From Planctomycetota bacterium (GTDB taxonomy: Bacteria > Planctomycetota > UBA1135): a DNA stretch of 64,000 bases. Shown one piece after another: positions 8,021-15,062 of this stretch. Position 1 is the stretch's first letter; each line of letters begins with the position of its first letter. The notes below the pieces were generated by a model that was not told the origin of the DNA, ran no database searches, and saw nothing but the letters and a program-made list of their open reading frames with translations. A program made the translations under genes and the position numbers. The stretch covers positions 1 through 64,000 of the forward strand of contig QQUA01000012.1 of assembly GCA_008501825.1 (NCBI GenBank), written 5' to 3'.

Positions 8021-10297
8021 GTGATTAACTTCTTCGGACAATTCCTAATCCTGTGGGCGGCCTCCTTCCATGGGAATTTGGCCTTTGTTTCGGTTCTTGA
8101 GCATCCGCAAGACGAAGAAATCCGGAAGAACTGGGAGGATGGGTCTCCGAAGCTGGTTGCGGAAGCGCGACGAGACCAGAATGGCCAACTCATTCGACAC
8201 GGTTCTTACACCGAATGGCATGCAAACGGAGAAATTGCGGCGAAGGGCCAATACGCCAATGGCAAGACAATTGGTGCGTGGGCGTATTTTTGGAACAATG
8301 GCAAGCGCAAGGAAAAAGGCACTTTCGCAGATGGGTTTCGGGAGGGTATTTGGAAGCAATACGGAAAGGATAATCGATTAATCGCCGAAGGCAGCTACAG
8401 CAAATCTCGGAGGGAAGGAAAGTGGACGTTTTGGAATGTGGTGAAGGGAAGGCGAAAGGTTGACGAGAAACGAACCGGCATTTATCGGACTCATGAGATC
8501 GTCGACGAAAAGAATGGCCGGGTGTGGAATGGGGAGACGGTCGACAATCGGTGTACAGGCAGGTGGACGTGCAGGCGTCGCAATGGTGCTCTCATGATGG
8601 AGGGGGAATACCTCGCCGGCGTGCGCGATGGTTTCTGGGCTTACTATCATGCGAACGGCCAATATGATCCAGGCTGGATTTCCGGTTTCTATTTGAATGG
8701 TAAGCCGGTTGATCGGCAGGAATGGCCTGAATCGGTGGAGCCAGTGGTTTCTCAAGTCGTGGCAGCTACTTGGAGGGAGCTTGTCCTGGAAGATTTGGCG
8801 CAACACATCGAGGGTGAGCTGACAACTCGGGTACACGAATTCTTGGAGTCCGATTCCAAGCTTTCACAGCGTGCGAGGGATGGCTTGCTTTCCGACACAA
8901 GGAAGGCATTTCCAGCCATTTTGCATCGTCTTCTGCAATGCGATCTGACCACCAATGAAGGGGACCGTGAGGCGAGGTTGCTTCATGAGGAACTCCTTGC
9001 TTCCATGGCGGGAGGAGCTTGGCCATGGAAAGATCGATCGAATCCGGAGGGCATTGAAGAAAATACGCGCTTTGTCATGCGGTGGCTTAGCCTTTGGGAA
9101 GTCGCTCGGGAACTCGATGACATTTGGGAACTCTGGCTTGATCCATCCAAGCACTGGATTCCGGTAGATATATCTTTCACTATCCTTGGTTCACCACCGA
9201 GTCCTAGTTTTCCTGGCAGCTCGATTGGTCACGGCCGGTTGGGGCTTGGCGGCGGAGTTTCGAGGTGGGTATCGGGTCGTGCGTCATGGCGAAGAATCAA
9301 TTCAAATCAACCAGCCATTCAGCCGTTGAACAATGGGCTGCAATGGGTTGTTTGGCAAAAGAAGAAAGATGGCCTTTGGAGTGCTGGAGATCGCCGTGAT
9401 AGTGCTGGCTATGATCTTGGAGTCAGCGGGTTGTGCCTGCTTGCGCTTTTGGGCTGTGGCAATACGTTCAGCGAAGGTGAGCATTCCGAGGTTGTAGTTT
9501 CAGGCATCCGTCAACTCGTGTTACGCCAGGATCTCAATAGCGGGGCTATTCATGGGGACCATAGAGAAGCCGTTGCGGAGCAGGCAATCTTAGTTCAAGT
9601 TCTGGCCGAGGCGGCTTATTTCTCTAGGCGTCCCGCGGTGAAACAGGCTGCGCAGCAGGCGGCCCAATATCTTGCCTTACTTCAACTCGAGGACGGGTCT
9701 TGGCCGAGCAAACCCGATAAATCCGAGAGCGACGCCGCGACGACTTCCGTGGCCACGTTCGCTCTTATTATGGCATCCACTTGTGGCGTTGAGGTGACCA
9801 CTGCGAACCTTGGCTCTGCCATGAGTTGGCTTAATCAATTTCTAAAGCGGAAGCCAAATGAATTATCTGACTCTGAGGAAAGAATTTTGCTGCCGAGTGG
9901 ACAACAGGCGATTCGGGAACATGCTCTTTTCTGCCTCATCATTGGAAATCGAGTTCATCAAGTAGATTCTGTGATTCGGGAAACTAGGGGAGAGCTTTAT
10001 CGCCAAGGCTATGATTGGGAGGACGGCGAATCAGAAAGCGCTACGGCCAGCGATCTACTTCCCCGTGCTGAAGTCGCAGCTCAGATTGGAGGCAAGGCGT
10101 GGCTTAAGTGGAGGAAGAGTATCGAAGCTTGGATCGTAAATAGACAAGTAAAGAGTGGTCCGGAAACCGGCTCCTGGAGCCCACCCAATCAGGAAGATAC
10201 TTCTCGTAATCGCCTTTTGTCCACAGTGCGCTTCGTTCTGACCTTGGAGGCTCCCTTTCGCTATGGGAAGTCCGTTTTAGGGAACCGGTACCGGTGA
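8021..10297 (+). CDS. MORN-like repeat protein fused to a terpenoid-cyclase-fold domain
   Basis: The 758-residue product starts at GTG and has a possible N-terminal signal sequence (first 22 residues). Residues about 55-230 carry repeated units of the MORN_2/YwqK type (GxYxxWHxNGxxxxxGxYxxGxxxGxWxYF). Residues about 430-740 resemble the alpha/alpha barrel of prenyltransferase/squalene-oxidase repeat proteins, with a QW-like motif LQLEDGSWPS and GVSGLCLLALLG. I see no DxDD cyclase acid motif, so catalysis of a terpene reaction is doubtful. Two more proteins of this fold occur at 48400-49599 and 56884-59025. The cell location is probably periplasm or outside. The function is unknown. Confidence 0.72.
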   Translation: MINFFGQFLILWAASFHGNLAFVSVLEHPQDEEIRKNWEDGSPKLVAEARRDQNGQLIRHGSYTEWHANGEIAAKGQYANGKTIGAWAYFWNNGKRKEKGTFADGFREGIWKQYGKDNRLIAEGSYSKSRREGKWTFWNVVKGRRKVDEKRTGIYRTHEIVDEKNGRVWNGETVDNRCTGRWTCRRRNGALMMEGEYLAGVRDGFWAYYHANGQYDPGWISGFYLNGKPVDRQEWPESVEPVVSQVVAATWRELVLEDLAQHIEGELTTRVHEFLESDSKLSQRARDGLLSDTRKAFPAILHRLLQCDLTTNEGDREARLLHEELLASMAGGAWPWKDRSNPEGIEENTRFVMRWLSLWEVARELDDIWELWLDPSKHWIPVDISFTILGSPPSPSFPGSSIGHGRLGLGGGVSRWVSGRASWRRINSNQPAIQPLNNGLQWVVWQKKKDGLWSAGDRRDSAGYDLGVSGLCLLALLGCGNTFSEGEHSEVVVSGIRQLVLRQDLNSGAIHGDHREAVAEQAILVQVLAEAAYFSRRPAVKQAAQQAAQYLALLQLEDGSWPSKPDKSESDAATTSVATFALIMASTCGVEVTTANLGSAMSWLNQFLKRKPNELSDSEERILLPSGQQAIREHALFCLIIGNRVHQVDSVIRETRGELYRQGYDWEDGESESATASDLLPRAEVAAQIGGKAWLKWRKSIEAWIVNRQVKSGPETGSWSPPNQEDTSRNRLLSTVRFVLTLEAPFRYGKSVLGNRYR

Positions 10298-10431
10298 TCC
10301 CAACTTCAGTTGGAATCTGTGAAACAGTTCATCTGTCTTCACGCAGCACGTTCAAGCAGGAGTTGCGGTGGCAGACGTCAACTCTTTGCCAGCCTACTCC
10401 CCATTCCGCCGGGGTGGCTTTGTTGAAGTGT
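10298..10431. other. intergenic stretch with a weak hairpin
   Basis: The first 20 bases after the stop codon hold an inverted repeat (CCAACT and AGTTGG separated by two bases), possibly a weak terminator for the upstream gene. The rest shows nothing recognisable before the tetR-like repeat at 10432. Confidence 0.3.
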
Positions 10432-10471
10432 AACTCAACGAGGCAATAGCGCCGAGAAGGTCAGCCTATCC
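10432..10471 (-). repeat. remnant copy of the 3' end of a tetR gene
   Basis: The first 29 bases are identical to 12720-12748, the 3' end of the intact tetR gene, and similarity continues more weakly for about ten more bases. On the minus strand both copies end in the same residues, FSALLPR plus stop. Here no tetR body is attached; the frame runs back into the IS481-type remnant. It is a short direct repeat left by a duplication or recombination. Confidence 0.65.
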
Positions 10472-10565
10472 CAATCCAGAAATGCCACGAGTGAACCAAG
10501 TGCTGTGTTAACGTAGAACTGAAAATACCGGAAATGATCCTCAACCTGCTGCTCGAAGAGGGCGC

Positions 10566-10708
10566 CTACACTCTTCGAGCGGCCTGCTTGCAACGGTAGA
10601 AGGTGTCCAGGGACATTCCCAGGATTCGGCAGGCTCGGGATACGTTTCCCAATTCCTCAGCTAAATTCAACAATCCGACTTTGTGCCGAATGACCTTTTG
10701 GGTAGGTA
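10566..10708 (-). pseudogene. IS481-type transposase N-terminal fragment (degraded)
   Basis: The minus strand encodes VIRHKVGLLNLAEELGNV followed by SRACRILGMSLDTFYR. This is the helix-turn-helix segment typical of the N-terminus of IS481-like transposases. No start codon precedes it, and a TAG ends the frame at 10566. One frame further the sequence continues as VGALFEQQ, the expected next block, so a frameshift has broken it. No DDE catalytic part remains. Confidence 0.65.
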
Positions 10709-10828
10709 TGATGCAGCATGAGGGTTACCTCTGGGTTTTGTTGGGTTTTGGTTACTTCCATCCAAACCGGTAACCCTCGACTTTGCAAGGGTGGGTGTTT
10801 GATCAAGTCGAGACTACTTCACATGATG

Positions 10829-11743
10829 TTAAGGCTTAGCGGGCTTGGGCAGTTGAATGTTCCCCTCGAATCGAATCCCATCAGCGGCTGGCGGTTTTGG
10901 TGAAGCCAATTTCTTCCTTATGATTGAATCTGCCGTTGCGGCTGTGAGGGGATCTTTGGGCTGGAAATCCGGATCTGGAGAGCTCAGAGGCCAATCCCGC
11001 ACGAGTTCGTAGAGGAAGCCACGCCGCTCCACTCTTAGAACGAGCCGCATTACAGGTTCCTTCGAAGGGTCATCCAACGCTTTCACCAGGCCGAGTTTCT
11101 CCATGAAGAATTCTTTGGCCGGGATAACTTCCGCCTGGTGAGACAAGTCGACCGAGGAATTTGCCTCACTGAGTGTCCCATCTTTATGGAGTTTGATCGA
11201 GGCCGTGGCGCTGGCAAAGGGCGGGATTTTGACGTTGAAGTAGTGCAGCTCGGAGTAGTCCACGGCCGTTGCCTGAGCCACGGAGTTGCCGATCAAGGTG
11301 TGGCGGGTGTGTCCAGGATCATTAGCTGGCAGCCTCAAGGGTTTCTCGATCATGGAAGCGACATCTGTTTCTTCGAATATCGTCTTGGTATCGATCGACC
11401 GGACAAATTCTTTCTGTTTAGTAAAGTCCTCCGCGATGGATTCCAGGGAATGATTCGCATCTCTAGCTTTCAGCCAGGATCTCGCCTTGATATCGCACCA
11501 TTCATCCTCATCCAGTTGGAAGGTCACGTATTTGGAATCAATTATCTTCCCCGTCGTATCTTCCACGATTTCCTTTCCAAGCTTGACTTCCAACCAAGTT
11601 CGCGTGAACTTCGTCGTTTGTCGAGTGACGCCGATCTTCTTGTAGAATGGGACTCCTGACAGTGACTCGGCATCCGTCTTTACATTGAAGGCGGAGCAAC
11701 CGACCAAGCCGAAGGTGGACATGAGTAGAAGGAAGTTTTTCAT
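10829..11743 (-). CDS. predicted lipoprotein of unknown function
   Basis: The 304-residue product begins with a lipoprotein signal whose lipobox is LVGC (Cys16). The mature part is soluble-looking, with mixed charge, and ends in a Pro/Lys-rich tail (LPKPAKP). No family motif was recognised. It stands alone between the IS481 remnant and a 470-bp gap. Anchoring to a membrane leaflet is inferred from the lipobox only. Confidence 0.68.
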   Translation of the reverse strand: MKNFLLLMSTFGLVGCSAFNVKTDAESLSGVPFYKKIGVTRQTTKFTRTWLEVKLGKEIVEDTTGKIIDSKYVTFQLDEDEWCDIKARSWLKARDANHSLESIAEDFTKQKEFVRSIDTKTIFEETDVASMIEKPLRLPANDPGHTRHTLIGNSVAQATAVDYSELHYFNVKIPPFASATASIKLHKDGTLSEANSSVDLSHQAEVIPAKEFFMEKLGLVKALDDPSKEPVMRLVLRVERRGFLYELVRDWPLSSPDPDFQPKDPLTAATADSIIRKKLASPKPPAADGIRFEGNIQLPKPAKP

Positions 11744-12213
11744 TGCGAATTCTCAGTAGTGATGGAAGGTAAACCAGCAAGGGCAACGAGTTGGCTCTGA
11801 AATGGAGTCCCCGGTCAACGGGCCAGAGCTGGACCCTATCTACTGAAAACGTAGAAACGCTCCCCTCCGTGCCAAAATCTTTGAGACACTCTTGTCTTCC
11901 TAGTTAATGTATAAGGCCGAGAAAAGGCCCAGGCATAACCGACCAGTTCCCAAACTTCGCCCCGCCCATCAGAAGCCGACTTTCCGGTCGCATAAGACGG
12001 CTACGATTTAGCGAATCGAGGAGGAGGGTCAGTGGGTTCAGCGAGAATCCGAAGTTGCCCCACTCCATTCTGCTTATGGGAGGTGATATTTTTGTTGGGT
12101 TGGTCGAGAACGGCGAGCCCTCCCTCACTCAATTTGACTTATAGTATGAAAGAAGAGGAAAGACTCGAGGACCAGCTTTAGAGGTATTTCGCCTCTCCAC
12201 CCAAGGATAAGAG
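11744..12213. other. 470-bp intergenic region, no gene recognised
   Basis: It separates a leftward lipoprotein gene from a rightward NTF2-like gene. A minus-strand open frame of 74 codons (11904-12128) shows no signal peptide, domain or ribosome site that I can defend. It may be a remnant of transferred DNA, given the decayed elements nearby. A purine-rich ribosome site precedes the next gene at about 12202-12213. Confidence 0.35.
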
Positions 12214-12627
12214 ATGACGATCAGGAAAACTGCGCAGGAATTCTGTTCCGCGCTGGACGCCGGCGATTGGGAGACGGTCGCGTCCCTGCTTGCACCTGGA
12301 TGCGAGTATGCCTGTCGCGGCGAGTTGTACGAAGGTGTAGAGACGATCGTTGCGTCGTATCGAGAGATCGACGAGTGGGTGCACAGGAGTTTCGACTCCG
12401 TGCGCTACGAGAGCCGCATTGAATCATGCTCGGAGCACGAAGCGTTGATCTCGTTCCGCGATGTGATCGAACACGGTGAGCATCGTTTGGACTTTCGATG
12501 TCAACAGCGGATCGAAGTGGGGAATGATGGGCGGATCCTACGGATTTTGCATATCGACTTGGAGGGCGAGCCGGAGAAGGCGGCCCAGTTCAATTGGGCT
12601 TGCGGGGTTCGAAAGCTCAAGGAGTGA
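12214..12627 (+). CDS. NTF2/SnoaL-like small protein
   Basis: The 137-residue product has the size and pattern of the nuclear-transport-factor-2/SnoaL cone fold. A first helix (AQEFCSALDAGDWETVASLL) is followed by CEYACRGELYEGVETI and then beta strands such as EALISFRDVIE and LDFRCQQRIEV. Such proteins bind or convert small molecules; the ligand cannot be read from sequence. ATG at 12214 follows AAGGATAAGAG. It is followed 94 bp later by the convergent tetR gene. Confidence 0.7.
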   Translation: MTIRKTAQEFCSALDAGDWETVASLLAPGCEYACRGELYEGVETIVASYREIDEWVHRSFDSVRYESRIESCSEHEALISFRDVIEHGEHRLDFRCQQRIEVGNDGRILRILHIDLEGEPEKAAQFNWACGVRKLKE

Positions 12628-12721
12628 CGTCGCTGGCTGCAGGCGAACCCTCGGCCGGAAGGGGTAAATGGGGCAGCCCCGCTTCCCCAAGTGGGGGCCT
12701 CTCAAGCTCAAGCATGAGAAC

Positions 12722-13318
12722 TCAACGAGGCAATAGCGCCGAGAAGGCCAGTCTTGCCCGATCTCGCACGTCCTCGAGGTCCTCCCCGGCGGCGACCTGA
12801 TGGAGTGCAGCCGTCACCTGGGCGTCGATGTACTCCGCGGCTAGTCGAGGCGAGACATCGGCGCGTACCTCTCCGCGGGCCTGGGCGCCGCGGACCATGG
12901 CTGCATAGGTTGCGCGGAGTTCCTGGACCACGGCATCGACGCGGGCTTCCGAGCGGGGTCCGAGGCGCTTGCAGGCACTGCGCATCTTGACGTGCAGGCA
13001 ACCCAGGGGAGATTCCCGGGGTGCGGTCATGAAGGAGATCAGGCCCTCCACGTTGTCGCGGAAAGAGCGCTCCGGGCTGAGATGAGAAGCTGCCGGTCCG
13101 AGCACGGTCTCGCAGTAGTGCTCCAAGACTGCGTCGAGGAGCCCGTCCTCACCCCCGAACTGTCGGTAAAGAGAGGGCTTAGACAGACCTGCCCGGCGGC
13201 AAACCTCGTTCACGGACAGGGCATGGAGCCCGTCCTGCCAGTAGTTCTCCATGGCCAGAGCGATCGTCCGCTCTCGTTCGAAGGTCCGGGGTCTTCCGCG
13301 CTTTCGTTTTTCCTCCAA
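12722..13318 (-). CDS. TetR/AcrR-family transcriptional repressor
   Basis: The 198-residue product starts KRKRGRPRTFERE. Its N-terminal helix-turn-helix (about residues 26-52, including VNEVCRRAGLSKPSLYRQFG) is typical of TetR regulators. The C-terminal helices form the variable ligand domain. The start is a TTG with AAGGAG 4 nt upstream. It diverges from the hydrolase at 13500 across a 181-bp region that holds a palindrome at a repressor position, so it probably represses that hydrolase and perhaps itself. Its last 29 bases are duplicated at 10432. Confidence 0.88.
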   Translation of the reverse strand: MEEKRKRGRPRTFERERTIALAMENYWQDGLHALSVNEVCRRAGLSKPSLYRQFGGEDGLLDAVLEHYCETVLGPAASHLSPERSFRDNVEGLISFMTAPRESPLGCLHVKMRSACKRLGPRSEARVDAVVQELRATYAAMVRGAQARGEVRADVSPRLAAEYIDAQVTAALHQVAAGEDLEDVRDRARLAFSALLPR

Positions 13319-13408
13319 CGGGCTCCTTCCTGCTTATGCGCTTCATCGGATGGAGAGAGGGCGCTGCCGGGGCGCCAGGGGATAGTGTACCGCCTGGAAC
13401 AAAAATCA

Positions 13409-13455
13409 TTGACAAGCTCGGAAGGATGAGTCAATATTTAAGTACCGATCGGAAC
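13409..13455 (+). promoter_or_regulatory. sigma-70-like promoter with TetR-type operator
   Basis: TTGACA at 13409-13414 is followed after 17-18 bp by an AT-rich -10-like hexamer (CAATAT or AATATT, 13432-13438). Immediately downstream, 13442-13455 is the near-perfect palindrome GTACCGATCGGAAC, one mismatched pair in 14 bp. An operator just after the -10 is a classic repression site. The target gene starts at 13500 with AAGGAG at 13486-13491. Confidence 0.6.
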
Positions 13456-13499
13456 GAAAACATCGCATCCGTCGGGCGAGCGACTAAGGAGCACCTTCC

Positions 13500-14345
13500 A
13501 TGACCATGACCTTCAGCACCACTGAAATCGGCGGCTTGACGATTCGCACCGCCCAGTCCAAATCCAGCGACCGCCCGAAGGTTGTGTTGACCAATGGCTT
13601 GCCGCAGTCGATCCGCTGCTGGGAATCGCATTGGGAGGGCCTTTCGGAGCGTTTCGACCTTCTCGCGGTCGATCTGCCTGGATTCGGAATGTCCGAGGGC
13701 TCCGGCGCGATCATGCGGCCGTCGGCTCAGGCGGATTTCCTGGCTAAGGTCTTCGACGCCTTCCACATCGACCAGGCTTTCGTGGTGGGGCCGGATGTTG
13801 GCGTTCCGGTTGCGTTGAGCTTCGCCGCCGATTACCCCAATCGCGTGCTCGGCCTGAACATCTTTGATGGGCCCGGGACGTGGCCGCCGGACTTCAGCGA
13901 CGTGCTGCGTCTGGCTGTTCGCTCGCGCCTTGCTCGATGGATGGGGACCGTGCCACCGATGCGCAAGCGTTTCATGGACCAGAATTACGAGGTCGCCACC
14001 AAGTTGGGTTACCACCACTACCGGCCGACCCCTGAAGCGAAAGCCGAATACCGGCAGATCGCCGACGATCGGGTCAAGCATGCCAACGCTTTCGTCTTCC
14101 TCGGTTCCTATGGCAAGGAACTTCCCAAGCTGGAAGCGAAACTGCCGACGATTCAGAAACCCGTGCTCATCACCTGGGGTGCCGAGGACCACTTCGTCTT
14201 TCCGTCCAACGCCGAGAAGCTGCATCAGAAACTGCCGAACAGCGAAGTGACGATCTTCGAGAATGCGGGGCACTTCTCCCATGAGGACGCAGGGAAAGCC
14301 TGGTTGGATCGTTTCAGTGTTTTCGTCGAGGGAAATCTGAAATAG
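13500..14345 (+). CDS. alpha/beta hydrolase with Asp nucleophile
   Basis: The 281-residue product is a single-domain alpha/beta hydrolase. The nucleophile elbow reads VVGPDVG, so Asp99 replaces the usual Ser. This is the arrangement of haloalkane dehalogenases, haloacetate dehalogenases and epoxide hydrolases. An acid residue lies in TWGAEDHF (about residue 226) and the catalytic His in NAGHFSHED (about 257). The usual HG oxyanion segment is TNGLPQS. No signal peptide is present, so it is cytoplasmic. It is transcribed away from the tetR gene and probably induced by that repressor's ligand. Whether it is a dehalogenase or an epoxide hydrolase cannot be told without the cap-domain residues. 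Confidence 0.8.
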   Translation: MTMTFSTTEIGGLTIRTAQSKSSDRPKVVLTNGLPQSIRCWESHWEGLSERFDLLAVDLPGFGMSEGSGAIMRPSAQADFLAKVFDAFHIDQAFVVGPDVGVPVALSFAADYPNRVLGLNIFDGPGTWPPDFSDVLRLAVRSRLARWMGTVPPMRKRFMDQNYEVATKLGYHHYRPTPEAKAEYRQIADDRVKHANAFVFLGSYGKELPKLEAKLPTIQKPVLITWGAEDHFVFPSNAEKLHQKLPNSEVTIFENAGHFSHEDAGKAWLDRFSVFVEGNLK

Positions 14346-14365
14346 TTGGCGTGGCGATTTCGAAG

Positions 14366-14434
14366 ATCCATACGACGCCCAAGGAAAAGATCGCTGAGCT
14401 CACGCCGAGGGTTTGGAAGCGGAATCGGGCTTGA
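14366..14434 (+). pseudogene. IS66-type transposase C-terminal remnant (left)
   Basis: The plus strand encodes IHTTPKEKIAELTPRVWK followed by RNRA and a stop, the extreme C-terminus of an IS66-type TnpC transposase. Only about 22 codons remain. They are followed by the terminal repeat at 14448-14488. A matching remnant lies in inverted orientation at 17072. Confidence 0.6.
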
Positions 14435-14447
14435 TTGAAAAAAGAGT

Positions 14448-14488
14448 GTGGGGTCCTGGTGGACCTGTGGTTTATCGGACGGTAACAT
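14448..14488 (+). repeat. inverted repeat, left copy (IS end)
   Basis: These 41 bases match the reverse complement of 17020-17060 with five differences, all transitions. In both places the repeat lies just beyond an IS66-type transposase 3' end, so it is the outer end of the element. The stop codon of the M15-type peptidase gene lies inside it. Confidence 0.75.
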
Positions 14489-15062
14489 CCGAGTCCAATT
14501 TTCCGCCCTCAATGGTTTCTCTTGTCGGGATTGGAGATCCTTTTGACTTTCGTCCAGGATAACGGTGTTTTCTGCCTTTTGGGCCAATCCTATGCCAGGA
14601 ATGGGGAATTCGGTATCTTTGATCCTTTGCATCTGGATCTCGTGCATATTTTCCTGCCTTTTCTGAACCTGGAAGTCCTCGGATATCACCATGAGCAAAA
14701 TTGCGTCTTGTGCCATCCATTGCGTAATACTCACCGATTCCTGAAAACCCCTCAATTATCAATTCATCGGCCAGCTGGACGGTGTCCATCCCATCAATGC
14801 GAATATCTACTGCGATGCCATAATCATGAGCGCTATTTCCCTTTCCGTTTCTCTTTCCCGATCCATTGGGAAGAGAAAGCTTTACATCCAACTCAAGGCG
14901 ATTAGCAAGGCGTTCGAGTCGCTCTGTCACCTCTGGAACTAGTTCATTTGCACTCCCTCGAAACCTGCCTCTTGATTTCTTAACTGGTTTCGTGGGAACC
15001 TGAAAGAATTTGGTTACGCCGCGAAGTGCGTCCTTTAGAATAAATAGGTCAGTGAGTCCCAT
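14472..15062 (-). CDS. M15-like metallopeptidase, 3' end inside an IS terminus
   Basis: The 196-residue product has a zinc peptidase pattern of the M15 type. It reads GNSAHDYGIAVDI (His79, Asp86) and NFAHGDIRG (His124, Asp126), the HxxxxxxD...HxD signature of D-Ala-D-Ala or endolysin-type carboxypeptidases. It probably cuts peptidoglycan cross-links or stem peptides. No signal peptide is visible, so export would need a partner. ATG at 15062 overlaps the end of the 634-residue gene by 14 bp and has GGAGG about 10 nt upstream, so the two are coupled. The last codons (VTVR, stop) come from the inverted repeat, so the original C-terminus may have been cut by the insertion. Confidence 0.65.
   Translation of the reverse strand: MGLTDLFILKDALRGVTKFFQVPTKPVKKSRGRFRGSANELVPEVTERLERLANRLELDVKLSLPNGSGKRNGKGNSAHDYGIAVDIRIDGMDTVQLADELIIEGFSGIGEYYAMDGTRRNFAHGDIRGLPGSEKAGKYARDPDAKDQRYRIPHSWHRIGPKGRKHRYPGRKSKGSPIPTRETIEGGKLDSDVTVR

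Noticed and set aside
11904..12128. 74-codon minus-strand frame in the gap before the NTF2-like gene
   Set aside because: No recognisable domain, and composition is not convincing as a protein.
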